The notes under the pieces were generated by a model that was given only the letters and a program-made list of their open reading frames with translations, had not been told where the DNA came from and did no database searches. DNA of 64,000 nt from CAMLHU01 sp039917855 (lineage in GTDB: Bacteria > Gemmatimonadota > Gemmatimonadetes > Gemmatimonadales > GWC2-71-9), in the NCBI GenBank assembly GCA_039917855.1, contig JBDSIR010000146.1:1-64000 (forward strand). Reading direction: 5' to 3'. How positions within the stretch are numbered: the stretch's first letter is position 1; each line of letters starts with the position of its first letter. Shown here piece by piece: positions 1 to 7,664 of the stretch. The translations under genes were made by a program, and so were the position numbers.

Positions 1-491
1 ACGCCGGCGTGGGTGATGAAGATCTTCGACCCGTTGAGCACGTAATGATCCCCTTTGTCCACCGCGGTCGTGGCGGTGCCCGAGGCGTCCGATCCGGCGC
101 CAGGCTCTGTCAGGCCGAAGCCGCCGAGCACCTTGCCGGAGGCCAGGAGCGGGACGTACGCCTTCTTCTGGGCCGCCGTGCCGAAATCGACGATCGGGGA
201 AGTTCCCAAGTTGGTGTGCGCACTGATGGTCAGGGCGTGGCTCGCATCCACCTTGGCCAGCTCGTGGATGGCCACGTAGTAGCTGATCTGGTCCATCCCC
301 GCCCCGCCCAGCTCTTCGCTCCACGGCACGCCGAGGAGGCCGAGCTCACCCATCCGTTTGATGTTCTCCCAGGGAAAGGTCGAAGTGGCGTCGAGTTCAC
401 GCGCCACCGGCGCCACGTGTTCGCGCGCGAAGGCCGCGACCATTTCACGAACCTGATGGTGATGGTCGGAGAGGTACAGGTTGTTATCCAT
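1..491 (-). CDS. Acyl-CoA dehydrogenase, N-terminal part (cut by window edge)
   Basis: The reading frame starts at the ATG at 491 and runs off the left edge, leaving about 163 residues. They form the alpha-helical N-terminal domain and the start of the middle beta domain of an acyl-CoA dehydrogenase. The family signature GFGLTEPGAGSDA is at residues 124-136, and NGSKIFITHAG at 153-163 matches the conserved strand that contacts FAD. The enzyme oxidises acyl-CoA to trans-2-enoyl-CoA with FAD and passes electrons to ETF. The catalytic Glu lies in the missing C-terminal part, so chain-length or branched-chain preference cannot be read. It fits the acyl-CoA catabolic genes at 7.6-20 kb. Confidence 0.93.
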   Translation of the reverse strand, partial: MDNNLYLSDHHHQVREMVAAFAREHVAPVARELDATSTFPWENIKRMGELGLLGVPWSEELGGAGMDQISYYVAIHELAKVDASHALTISAHTNLGTSPIVDFGTAAQKKAYVPLLASGKVLGGFGLTEPGAGSDASGTATTAVDKGDHYVLNGSKIFITHAG

Positions 492-534
492 CGAGATTGG
501 TACGAGTGGAAGGAGCGGGCGGGATCGGCTCGAC

Positions 535-1167
535 TCAGTCGATTTCCGGCGGAGGGGCAGCAGGTTCGCAACTGCCGCGGTATGCATGGCCTTCACTGTC
601 ATACAGGTCCCAGTCGATCCGGGCGAGGGCGGGATCGACGCCGACGATGTCGACCTCCCAGCGATAGGTATCGAGCGGCCGATACCCCCAATGCAGCGCA
701 CCGATCGTCGTTGACCGCCCGGCCGAGACCAGGGTGAGCGTGCTCTGGGACCAGCGCTCAAGACTCTTGCGGCCCTGCAGATCGACGACCACGGCGACGA
801 ATACGGTATCGTGCAGCACACAGCTGACCGGGATCGGGGCGAGCCGTCGCAGGGCCACGATCATCGGGATCGAGGCGGACGGCCGAATGATCCGGGCGTA
901 CTTCTCGAACCCGATCGTCGACACTGATACCGACACCGAATCAGAAGGGACGGTCGTGCGGAAGATCCCATCGACATCGGTCACTTCGATCTTGCCCCCG
1001 AGGTTGACCTTCACCCCCGGGACGGAGCGGGCGGTGACCGAGTCGACCACCCGGCCGCTGATCGCCACCAGCGCGACCTGCTCGCCCCCGCCACCATCGG
1101 GGGGCGCGAACTCGGTGCCGGCGCATGCCGTGATGCCGAGGAGCAGGAAGAGAGTCGGCGTCCGCAT
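535..1167 (-). CDS. Small lipoprotein with carboxypeptidase-regulatory-like domain
   Basis: The 210-residue product starts at the ATG at 1167 (a GTG lies one codon upstream). A short hydrophobic segment ends in the lipobox ITAC at about residues 12-15, predicting a lipidated protein. Residues about 34-90 (ISGRVVDSVTARSVPGVKV onward) look like a carboxypeptidase regulatory-like beta-sandwich, a fold common in secreted and TonB-linked proteins. The C-terminal half is not recognised. It lies 43 bp upstream of the dehydrogenase start, same strand; no functional link is evident. Function unknown. Confidence 0.75.
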   Translation of the reverse strand: MRTPTLFLLLGITACAGTEFAPPDGGGGEQVALVAISGRVVDSVTARSVPGVKVNLGGKIEVTDVDGIFRTTVPSDSVSVSVSTIGFEKYARIIRPSASIPMIVALRRLAPIPVSCVLHDTVFVAVVVDLQGRKSLERWSQSTLTLVSAGRSTTIGALHWGYRPLDTYRWEVDIVGVDPALARIDWDLYDSEGHAYRGSCEPAAPPPEID

Positions 1168-1193
1168 CACTCAGAGAATAGGGTAGCGTCCGG

Positions 1194-3110
1194 TCAGGCG
1201 CCAGACCCGGCGTTCCCCGCGTCGTCCGGCGGGGAGCGCAGGAGTGCGAGCAGCTCCTCGCCGAACGCCTGAAGCGCGCGGGGTCCGAGTGCCGCGACCG
1301 TGGCCAGGGCGGCGCGATCGGACGGCGGCGCCTCGGCGATCTGCTGCAGCGCGAGGTCGGTGATGACCTGCCAGGGAGCCACGCCTTCCCCGCGGGCACG
1401 CCCTTCCCGCCATTCCCAGAGCCGCTTGAGGAGGGGCGGGAGCGTTTCGACCGGGGACGCGGACAGCGCCACCACGCCGAGGGCCTCGAGGATCCTGGCG
1501 CCGAGTCGGGCGCAGATCTCGCTGCCAACACCAGGCTCGGCGGCGAGCGCGGCGGCGTTGGACGGCGGGGTCTCCGCCAGCCTCGCCATGACCTCCGGCT
1601 CGAGGACTGCCCCGCCCCACGGGGTCTTGACCGGCGCGAGGGCCGAGCGCAACGCCCGGAAGCGCTTCCGCGCCTCTGGGTCGAGCGGGCGCGCTGCAAG
1701 TTCGCCACGGCAAGACGCGCATCCGGCGCACTTCAGGAGGGTCTCGCCGAAATACTTCACCAGTGCGGCGCGCCGACACCCTCGAGTGGCGGCGTACCGC
1801 TCGATCGCACACAGGCGCGCCAGCGCCCGTTCCCGCCGAGCGGCGACAGGGCGCCAGTCCACCCCGCCCCGCTCGGGATGCAACTCGCGCCGTAGGCGCT
1901 CGGCGCTCTCGCGCACGTTTCGCGGGGCGCGTGCTGCGTACTGCGGGTCAGACCAGATCTGCTCACATTGGTCGCGAGGAGGAAAGGTCACGTCCAACTG
2001 GCGTCGATGAAGGGTCGCGTCATCGGGGTGGTGCAGCAGCACACACCGGGCGGACCGCCCGTCGCGCCCGCCGCGACCCGCTTCCTGATAGTACGACTCC
2101 GGGGTCGGCGGCAGGGTCCAGTGCACCACGAGCCGGACGGTGGGCTTGTCGATCCCCATCCCGAAGGCGCAGGTGGCCACGACGACCTCGACCTCATCCT
2201 CCAGGAAGCGGCGGAGCGTCGCCTTGCGATCCTTGGCGGGAAGGCCTGCGTGGAACGGTGCGGCCGCGATGCCCCGGGCCGAGAGTCCGCGCGCGATCCC
2301 CTCCGCGAGTCCTCGGGTGGGGACATACACGAGCGTGGTGCGATCCTCGGTCCGGAGGAGCGCGAGGAGGCGATCCCAGCGGTCGCGTTCCGAACGCACC
2401 GCGACCACGCCGAACCAGAGGTTGGGACGGTCGAAGGATCCAAGATGGAGATCCCACCTGCCGCGGGTGGCGCCCCACGCGCCGAGGCGTAGGGTGGCAG
2501 CGATGTCGTCCCGCACCTCCGGGGTGGCGCTGCCGGTCAGGGCAACGACCGGCGGACGGCCGAGCTTCCAGCGGAGGCGACCGAGCCGGCGGTAGGCGGG
2601 GCGAAAATCGTGCCCCCACTCGACGAGGCAGTGCGCCTCGTCCACGGCCAAGAGCACTGGTCGGACCTTTGCCGCGGCGAGATCGGTGGACAGGCGCTCG
2701 AGACGCTCGGGCGAGACGTACAGAAGCTTCAGCTCTCCGGACTTCACCCGCTCCATCACCTCGGCCTGTTGGGGCGCCTTGAGCAGAGAGTTCAGGGCCG
2801 CGGCCGCTATGCCACGAGCTTGCAGCGCGTTCACCTGGTCCTGCATCAGGGCCAGCAGAGGCGACACCACCAGCGTGAGTCCATCGAGGACCAGCGCGGG
2901 GACCTGGAAGCAAAGGGACTTGCCTCCCCCAGTCGGGAGGATGGCGAGCGTGTCACGTCCCGCGAGGATCGACTGGACCACCCGGCGCTGAGCGGGACGG
3001 AAGTCGGGAAACCCCCAGTGGCGGGCGAGAAGGGCGCGCGCCGTGTCCAGTCGCTCCGCCAGAGGGTGCGAAGTGCGAGGTGCGAAGTCCGGGGAGGTCG
3101 GAGCGGCCAT
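1194..3110 (-). CDS. recQ: ATP-dependent DNA helicase RecQ
   Basis: A 638-residue SF2 helicase that unwinds DNA 3'-5' in recombination and fork repair. Walker A LPTGGGKS is at residues 58-65 and the DEAH box (VDEAHCLVEWGHDF) begins near 156. Motif VI appears as QEAGRGGRDG, a small variant of the usual QExGRAGRDG. The RecQ-Ct zinc site follows (ALVKYFGETLLKCAGCASC), then a C-terminal region in which two HRDC-like stretches can be seen (around FRALRSALAPVK and around RLWEWREGRARGE). The start at 3110 gives residues 7-15 as PDFAPRTSH, encoded by a heptamer-word repeat rather than family sequence. Longer frames to 3875 run through the divergent kinase gene and are rejected. Confidence 0.95.
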   Translation of the reverse strand: MAAPTSPDFAPRTSHPLAERLDTARALLARHWGFPDFRPAQRRVVQSILAGRDTLAILPTGGGKSLCFQVPALVLDGLTLVVSPLLALMQDQVNALQARGIAAAALNSLLKAPQQAEVMERVKSGELKLLYVSPERLERLSTDLAAAKVRPVLLAVDEAHCLVEWGHDFRPAYRRLGRLRWKLGRPPVVALTGSATPEVRDDIAATLRLGAWGATRGRWDLHLGSFDRPNLWFGVVAVRSERDRWDRLLALLRTEDRTTLVYVPTRGLAEGIARGLSARGIAAAPFHAGLPAKDRKATLRRFLEDEVEVVVATCAFGMGIDKPTVRLVVHWTLPPTPESYYQEAGRGGRDGRSARCVLLHHPDDATLHRRQLDVTFPPRDQCEQIWSDPQYAARAPRNVRESAERLRRELHPERGGVDWRPVAARRERALARLCAIERYAATRGCRRAALVKYFGETLLKCAGCASCRGELAARPLDPEARKRFRALRSALAPVKTPWGGAVLEPEVMARLAETPPSNAAALAAEPGVGSEICARLGARILEALGVVALSASPVETLPPLLKRLWEWREGRARGEGVAPWQVITDLALQQIAEAPPSDRAALATVAALGPRALQAFGEELLALLRSPPDDAGNAGSGA

Positions 3111-3240
3111 GGCCCCAACGTACCGATTTGCGAAGAGCGCTCCGTCACCAGAAAAGCGCGGGCCGACCCAAAAATCGCGAGCGGAGCCGACCCCCAGCCA
3201 GGGCACCCAGCACTTCGCACCTCGCACTTCGCACTTCGGA
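3066..3240. repeat. Heptamer-word inverted repeat TGCGAAG, recQ/kinase divergent gap
   Basis: Arm 1 (3066-3094) reads as copies of TGCGAAG/TGCGAGG and lies inside the first codons of recQ. Arm 2 (3211-3240) is the inverse complement of the same words, so the two can pair over roughly 20 bases across a loop of about 115 bp. The same word occurs at 5146-5164 and inside the enoyl-CoA hydratase gene at 7840-7873. The divergent promoters of recQ and the kinase must lie in this interval; no clear -35/-10 pair was found. Confidence 0.85.
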
Positions 3241-3290
3241 CCTTGCCGCGCCCCCCCCGACCGGTAGCTTCCCGAAGGGTCACCCCCACC

Positions 3291-5144
3291 ATGCCCGATA
3301 CCGTCGCCGTTCGCTGTCCCGAATGCGGGACCTCGCTCCCGAATCTCGCTCGCGCCTGTCCCCACTGTGGGGCGGCGTCGCCGGTGGCGCGCACAGCGGA
3401 GGGGCTGCTCGCGAGCCCGGTGGAGCCCTCGGCGCCCCCCCCGCTCGATGACCCGGAGCAGATCCCCATCGTCGAGGAGCTCAAGGCGGAGCTCGAGCCA
3501 CGACTCGTGCTCTTGAAGCCGTTGGCGAAGGGGGGGATGGGGCTGGTCTATCTGGCGCGCGACCCGGCACTGAAGCGACTGGTGGTGGTCAAGGTGCTGG
3601 CCCCGGCCCTGGCGCAGAACGACCGCGCCCGCGCCCGCTTCAAGCGGGAAGCGGAGTCGGCGGCTGCGGTGGCGCACCCCAACGTGGTGAGCATCTACGA
3701 GGTCGGTGAGCTGCCCCGCACCGGGACCTCGTACATGGTCATGCAGTTCGTCGAGGGTCCCACGCTCACGGAAGCCTTTCCGAACGGCACCGTCGCGGCC
3801 GAGGACCAAGCCCGCCGGATCCTGGGGGAAGTGGCGAGCGCGCTGGCGGCGGCCCACGCCCGCCGCCTGGTCCATCGCGACATCAAGCCGACCAACGTGA
3901 TCCTCGAGCGGGAAACGGGCCGGGCCATCGTGCTCGACTTCGGCATCAGCGCCGTGCTCACGCCGTCGAAGCCGCGGGGGTCGTCAGGTCGCATGGCGCG
4001 CCTGACCGGCCCGCAGACCATCGTCGATCACACCATCATGAGCGGCCTCACCAGTGAAGGTGTGGTGATCGGGACACCGTACTACATGAGCCCCGAGCAG
4101 GCCGCGACCGAACCGGTGACCCCGAAGAGCGATGTCTACTCGCTCGGCGTCCTGGCCTTCGAGCTGGTGACCGGAGGGCTTCCCTTCGTCGAACCGACGC
4201 CGACAGCGATGGCGGCGGCGCACCTCAACCAGATGCCGCGCCCGGTGATGGAGTTGCGGCACGATCTCGATCCCGAGTTCGCCGCCCTCATCGACCGCTG
4301 CCTGTCCAAGTTGCCGGCCGATCGTCCCTCGGCGGAGGCGATCGCCCGCGCCCTGATGCCGGACCAGGGCACCCAGATCGAATGGCCGCCCCCGGGGCTG
4401 GACCGCCTCACCGGTCGCGGATGGCGGGCGCTGTTGCGCGCGGGCGCGGCCGAGGTGCTGGCGTTGCTGTCGCTGGCGCTGGCGCCGTCGCTCCGCACGC
4501 TCGAACCGCATCAGGTGTCGGTGATCAGCGCGGCCGCCGCCGTGGTGGCGTTCGCCTTTCTGATGCTGATGGCGGGTGCGACCGCCTCCGACGCCATGAC
4601 GGGGATGCTCCGCGGACTCAAGGCCGGCTACCCGCGGGACGTGCTGCTCGACGCGGCGCTCGACAAACGGCGCGATGCCGGGGATTTGGTGAACGGCGTC
4701 GGGGTGTTCGCGCTGGTGCAGGAGGCCCAGCGTCGAGCGATGCTCCGTGCCCGCCGCGCCGGCGCCGCGACTCTGCTTGCGGGCATCGCGGGGACCGGAC
4801 TCCTTTCCGGCGCCCTGGGCGCGGGTCTCCTGGGCAACGACCAGACCGGGATCGCCATCGCCGCGCTACCGCTCACCCTTGGCCTCCTGGTGCGCACGCT
4901 CATCACCGGCGCGGAACGCCGGGTGCGTATCCGAGCCACCCGCGAAGCGGGAGAGCCGGTCTTCTCCCGCACGCCGCCGATCCGAGCGGAGCTGGTGAAG
5001 GGGTGGCTCGAAGATGCCGGACGCAATGCGCCCCGCCCCGGGACTGCTCAGGACCGGCTCCGACTCGAAGCGCTGACGCTCCCGTGGCTCCTGTTGCTGG
5101 GGCCGCTGGTGGCGCTGGTGGGTGCGTTGTTGCTAGAGAGATAG
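3291..5144 (+). CDS. Membrane-anchored Ser/Thr protein kinase with N-terminal zinc ribbon
   Basis: A 617-residue Hanks-type kinase. Residues 9-26 hold two CxxC knuckles (CPEC, CPHC), a zinc ribbon. The kinase domain covers about 72-365: glycine loop KGGMGLVYLARD at 80-91, catalytic Lys at 101, HRDIKPTN at 195-202, DFG at 216-218, and the SPEQA substrate-binding motif. The region after about 380 is hydrophobic, with four or five likely membrane helices separated by a basic cytoplasmic stretch (RAMLRARRAG). Usual bacterial kinases carry one TM segment and an extracellular sensor; here the C-terminus is almost all membrane. It is probably cytoplasmic-facing and autophosphorylating. The ATG at 3291 directly precedes the zinc ribbon; in-frame extension to 2610 lies over recQ and is rejected. 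Confidence 0.92.
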   Translation: MPDTVAVRCPECGTSLPNLARACPHCGAASPVARTAEGLLASPVEPSAPPPLDDPEQIPIVEELKAELEPRLVLLKPLAKGGMGLVYLARDPALKRLVVVKVLAPALAQNDRARARFKREAESAAAVAHPNVVSIYEVGELPRTGTSYMVMQFVEGPTLTEAFPNGTVAAEDQARRILGEVASALAAAHARRLVHRDIKPTNVILERETGRAIVLDFGISAVLTPSKPRGSSGRMARLTGPQTIVDHTIMSGLTSEGVVIGTPYYMSPEQAATEPVTPKSDVYSLGVLAFELVTGGLPFVEPTPTAMAAAHLNQMPRPVMELRHDLDPEFAALIDRCLSKLPADRPSAEAIARALMPDQGTQIEWPPPGLDRLTGRGWRALLRAGAAEVLALLSLALAPSLRTLEPHQVSVISAAAAVVAFAFLMLMAGATASDAMTGMLRGLKAGYPRDVLLDAALDKRRDAGDLVNGVGVFALVQEAQRRAMLRARRAGAATLLAGIAGTGLLSGALGAGLLGNDQTGIAIAALPLTLGLLVRTLITGAERRVRIRATREAGEPVFSRTPPIRAELVKGWLEDAGRNAPRPGTAQDRLRLEALTLPWLLLLGPLVALVGALLLER

Positions 5145-5145
5145 C

Positions 5146-5222
5146 GCGAAGTGCGAAGTGCGGGGTGCAAATTGAAAGGCACAGCCTGTAGCCTGTTGGC
5201 TGTCGGCTGTCGGCTGGAGGCT
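5146..5222. repeat. Heptamer words after the kinase gene (TGCGAAG and GGCTGTC)
   Basis: Directly after the kinase stop, 5146-5164 carries two copies of the TGCGAAG word seen at recQ. From 5182 to 5222 a second word, GGCTGTC, is repeated and faces two inverted AGCCTGT copies, giving a short hairpin. It may act as a terminator-like structure for the kinase gene; no T-run follows. Confidence 0.7.
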
Positions 5223-5224
5223 TT

Positions 5225-5244
5225 GGGGACCGCGGTCAGGCCCC
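5225..5244. repeat. REP-like palindromic site GGTCAGGCCCC, copy 1
   Basis: A 20-base site with the core GGGGACCGCGGTCAGGCCCC. Near-identical copies lie at 6291-6310 and 7343-7362, each beside the 3' end of a minus-strand gene. The form resembles REP sites (GGGGTCAGACCCC type) linked to RAYT transposases elsewhere, but no RAYT gene is in this window. Confidence 0.7.
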
Positions 5245-5263
5245 AGTTGATTTATTGGGGCGG

Positions 5264-6202
5264 CTAGGGGGTGGGGGCCGTCGGCGTCCAGAACGCCTCG
5301 AAGTTCTCCCTGCCGTTGCTCAGCACGACGTGGGGGTCGCTGTTATCGGCGCCCGCAAGCCAGAGGTCCCCGGTGCCGTAGAGAAGCCGCGTGCCATCAG
5401 GGGACAAGGTGGGCGGACGGTTCCCTCGGGCACTTCCGAGGAGGTCATACCGGGAGGTCGCAAGTTCCAACCGGCCTATCACCCAGTCGTTCCCGCTGAC
5501 GTCGAGAAGGAACAATGACTGGCCGTCGGGAGACCAGGAGGGGAGGTACCCCGTAAAGCCCGCCGTGCTATCCACTACCACCGCCTCGTCGCCGGTGGCG
5601 AGCATCTTCGTCACGACCCAGCGGATCGCAGTGTGGTGGACGGGCTCATAGACCTGACGGATGAACGCGATCCGTTCGCCATCTGGAGACCAGTTTCCCC
5701 CCCAAGCACTGACCCCATCGGGGAAGGTCAGGCGTTGCAATCCTGACCCGTTCGACCGGATGCGGTAGAGCTGCTTATCAGCCGAAGGCGTGGCCTGATA
5801 GTCAAATAGGATCCAGTCATCAGCCAGAGCCCATTTGGGATTCGTCGCGCGTACGCCAGCTGGGAGTACCACCTTCCTCAACCCCTCCCCCGAGGCATCG
5901 ACCAGAAAGAGCTCCCACCAATCCTCGAAGACCACCGTCCGTCCGTCAGGCGAGACGGAGGGGCTCTCAGGCCAGTGCAAGTGACCGAGGAGGGGCCGCG
6001 GATCGGTGCCGTCCGTTGCCATGGTCCACAACGCCGCGCTTGCTGTGTAGTGGGAATCGGGATGGATGCTGGTGAAGATGATCCGATCGAACAATGGTGG
6101 TCCGGAATACCCGTCCGGACCCGTGGCTCCGCCCTCTCCACGGCACCCGAGGGCGACGAGGATCGCGAGCGACACGGAGGTGAGGCGGATCACCAGTCTC
6201 AT
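5264..6202 (-). CDS. PD40/TolB-like beta-propeller lipoprotein
   Basis: The start at 6202 gives a signal peptide ending in a lipobox (LVALGC, Cys near residue 19), followed by about 290 residues with repeated PD40 blades: SVSPDGRTVVF, NWSPDGERIAF, SWSPDGQSLF and LSPDGTRLLY are spaced about 45-60 residues apart. This is the TolB-type six-bladed propeller found in many secreted proteins that bind protein partners or peptides. No enzyme active site is visible. A longer frame to 6265 adds residues before the signal and is unlikely. No neighbour hints at a specific role. Confidence 0.85.
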   Translation of the reverse strand: MRLVIRLTSVSLAILVALGCRGEGGATGPDGYSGPPLFDRIIFTSIHPDSHYTASAALWTMATDGTDPRPLLGHLHWPESPSVSPDGRTVVFEDWWELFLVDASGEGLRKVVLPAGVRATNPKWALADDWILFDYQATPSADKQLYRIRSNGSGLQRLTFPDGVSAWGGNWSPDGERIAFIRQVYEPVHHTAIRWVVTKMLATGDEAVVVDSTAGFTGYLPSWSPDGQSLFLLDVSGNDWVIGRLELATSRYDLLGSARGNRPPTLSPDGTRLLYGTGDLWLAGADNSDPHVVLSNGRENFEAFWTPTAPTP

Positions 6203-6290
6203 TGGATGCCCAGAACGAGCGAGGGGTACTGCCCAAGGTGACGACCGGTGTCGCCCCCCTCGCACAACCGACCCTGATCTGAGTGCAAAC

Positions 6291-6310
6291 GGGGGCCGGG
6301 GTCAGGCCCC
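6291..6310. repeat. REP-like palindromic site GGTCAGGCCCC, copy 2
   Basis: GGGGGCCGGGGTCAGGCCCC, related to the sites at 5225 and 7343. It lies in the gap between the PD40 lipoprotein start and the end of the small gene at 6330. Confidence 0.7.
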
Positions 6311-6329
6311 CTGAGGTCGCGTTCGGAGA

Positions 6330-6560
6330 TCATTTCCGGAAGACTTCCGGCCACCGGCGGACACCGTACCACCGCTTTCCGTCCTTCGGCATCGACCAGA
6401 CATTCGAGACTTCACGCAGTTCCGGGAGGACTTCCTTGCCCTTGCCGACCGCCACGCGCACCGCCTGCCGCCACGAGCCCTGGGCGCGCCGCTTGGCCCA
6501 CTTGTCGGAGCCCGCGGTAGTGATGCCGGCAATAGGGGTATGTCGGATGGAGCGGCTCAT
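6330..6560 (-). CDS. Small conserved basic protein, third gene of the toxin-antitoxin operon
   Basis: A 76-residue basic protein beginning MSRSIRHTPIAGITTA. I recognise the pattern SRSxRHTPxxGxTTAxS...REVSNVWxMxKDGK from small uncharacterised bacterial proteins, but no function is known to me. Its ATG at 6560 abuts the stop codon of the RelE-type gene with no intervening base, so the two are almost certainly co-translated. It could be an accessory to the toxin-antitoxin pair or a passenger. Confidence 0.7.
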   Translation of the reverse strand: MSRSIRHTPIAGITTAGSDKWAKRRAQGSWRQAVRVAVGKGKEVLPELREVSNVWSMPKDGKRWYGVRRWPEVFRK

Positions 6561-6824
6561 TCAGCGATCCCAATAGGCATTCTTGCGGTCAGCGACCCGG
6601 ACGACTACGACGAGCACCCGTTGGTCGTACACCTGATAGAGGATCCGAAAATCGCCTGAGCGGATCCGGTACTCGTTGCGGCTCCCCTTAAGCTTCTTCA
6701 CCCCGTCAGGTCGGGGATCATCGGCCAACGCCTCGATCCGAGCACCGACCTGTCGTTGGATCTTCCGAGGTAGCTGCTCGAATTCCGATTCTGCATCTTC
6801 TGTGAACTCGATCCTGTAGGCCAC
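6561..6824 (-). CDS. RelE/ParE-superfamily toxin
   Basis: An 87-residue protein (GTG start) with the RelE/ParE layout: YRIEFTEDAESEFEQLP helix-start, VGARIEALADDPRP, KKLKGSRNEYRIRSGDFR and a C-terminal IL/VVVVRVADRKNAYWDR. RelE-type members cleave ribosome-bound mRNA, and the R-x-G-D-x-R and terminal Lys/Tyr positions expected of an active member are present. It sits 43 bp downstream of the antitoxin gene and is followed without a gap by a third gene. Whether it is RelE-like (mRNase) or ParE-like (gyrase poison) cannot be decided by eye; the basic KR-rich core favours RelE. Confidence 0.9.
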   Translation of the reverse strand: MAYRIEFTEDAESEFEQLPRKIQRQVGARIEALADDPRPDGVKKLKGSRNEYRIRSGDFRILYQVYDQRVLVVVVRVADRKNAYWDR

Positions 6825-6867
6825 CTTGCTCCTCCCATCAGGTGCAGGGCGCCCTTCCGATCATCGC

Positions 6868-7122
6868 TCAGAGGTCGAGCCGCTTCTTGATCTGTTCCCA
6901 GGGAACGCGCTTGTCGCTCTTGGCGAGGACGCGGCGCATTTCCTCAAGATCGTAACGGTCTTCCAGAGCCTGAAGAAGGTCAAGGTCGGAGGCCGAGATC
7001 ATTGCGGCAACACGCTTTCCGTGCCGCTCAAGGACGATCCGGTCTCCCCGCACCGAAACCTCATTCAGTAGATCGGATAGTCGCTCCCGAGCCGCGCTAG
7101 CGGATACACGTGTAACTGACAT
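6868..7122 (-). CDS. Phd/YefM-family antitoxin
   Basis: An 84-residue protein with the Phd/YefM N-terminal DNA-binding fold: VSASAARERLSDLLNEV (residues 6-22), then GDRIVLERHGKRVAAMISASDLDLLQ. The C-terminal part (EDRYDLEEMRRVLAKSDK) is charged and probably binds the toxin. ATG 7122 has an AGGAG about 7 bases upstream. Antitoxin first, toxin second is the usual order, and the pair is expected to repress its own promoter; a palindrome overlapping the promoter at 7296-7308 is the obvious operator. Confidence 0.9.
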   Translation of the reverse strand: MSVTRVSASAARERLSDLLNEVSVRGDRIVLERHGKRVAAMISASDLDLLQALEDRYDLEEMRRVLAKSDKRVPWEQIKKRLDL

Positions 7123-7289
7123 CGTGAACTCCTGACCGGCACTGCATCGTCGGCACCACCGACGGGCATGCGGTAAGGGCAGATCGACCCCTCTGGCGGC
7201 GGATGGGACAGCCAATCCCACCCAGGGGGTACGCGACGCCAATTAATGCGCCACTTGATGGCAGGGCCCCACCCCACCATCCGAGACAA

Positions 7290-7318
7290 ATATTAGTACA
7301 ATTTGTACGATTTGTCAA
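7290..7318 (-). promoter_or_regulatory. Sigma-70-type promoter of the toxin-antitoxin operon
   Basis: Read on the minus strand, TTGACA (7318-7313) and TAATAT (7295-7290) are separated by exactly 17 bases, a near-consensus promoter in an AT-rich island unlike the surrounding GC-rich DNA. Transcription would start near 7283, leaving a leader of about 160 bases before the antitoxin ATG. Confidence 0.8.
7296..7308. promoter_or_regulatory. Probable operator palindrome in the promoter spacer
   Basis: GTACAATTTGTAC is a perfect 13-base palindrome that fills most of the spacer between -35 and -10. Its position predicts that bound antitoxin or toxin-antitoxin complex blocks RNA polymerase. Confidence 0.7.
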
Positions 7319-7342
7319 TAACGTACAAAACACCGTCGCCCC

Positions 7343-7362
7343 GGGGACCGAGGTCAGGCCCC
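7343..7362. repeat. REP-like palindromic site GGTCAGGCCCC, copy 3
   Basis: GGGGACCGAGGTCAGGCCCC, differing from copy 1 by one base. On the minus strand it contains the TGA stop of the small membrane protein gene at 7354, so the repeat defines that protein's C-terminus. Confidence 0.75.
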
Positions 7363-7578
7363 CTCTTTGTTTTTCGGCTTGGCGAACCGCAGGATCACCC
7401 CGATGATGGCAAAAATGAATGCGGCCAGGATCATCCGGTCATCGTGCTGCAGCATGCCGGTAAGGCCAAGAGTGAGCGCCGCCATGAGGATGCCGAGGCG
7501 GAGCATCTGATAGCTGGGCAGCCATCTGCGCCTGGGAACGGCCGGTTGGATCTCTTGGGGTCGTTGGTCGTTGGTCAT
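7354..7578 (-). CDS. Small two-helix membrane protein
   Basis: A 74-residue protein with two predicted membrane helices (MLRLGILMAALTLGLTGML and MILAAFIFAIIGVILRFA) and a basic C-terminus KPKNK. It is not recognised as a named family. Its first residues MTNDQRPQ are encoded by the heptamer-word repeat at 7559-7586, which contributes the start codon, and its stop codon lies in a REP-like site. Both ends of the gene are therefore set by repeats, so the ancestral protein may have been different at each terminus. Confidence 0.6.
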   Translation of the reverse strand: MTNDQRPQEIQPAVPRRRWLPSYQMLRLGILMAALTLGLTGMLQHDDRMILAAFIFAIIGVILRFAKPKNKEGA

Positions 7579-7664
7579 TGGTCGTGAACGTGGGAGGGTC
7601 GGCGATCGCCATCACGGATCTACTGGACATGGGCCAACAACCAACGACCAGCGACCAATGACCT
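7559..7664. repeat. Heptamer-word inverted repeat GGTCGTT
   Basis: Arm 1 (7559-7586) is GGTCGTT-GGTCGTT-GGTCATT-GGTCGTG; arm 2 (7632-7664) has the inverse words (CCAACGA, CCAGCGA, CCAATGA). They can form an imperfect hairpin with a loop of about 45 bases between the hydratase stop and the small membrane protein start. Confidence 0.85.

Noticed and set aside
2610..3290. N-terminal extension of the Ser/Thr kinase
   Set aside because: It lies antisense to the recQ coding region and repeat; the zinc-ribbon start at 3291 is a natural N-terminus.
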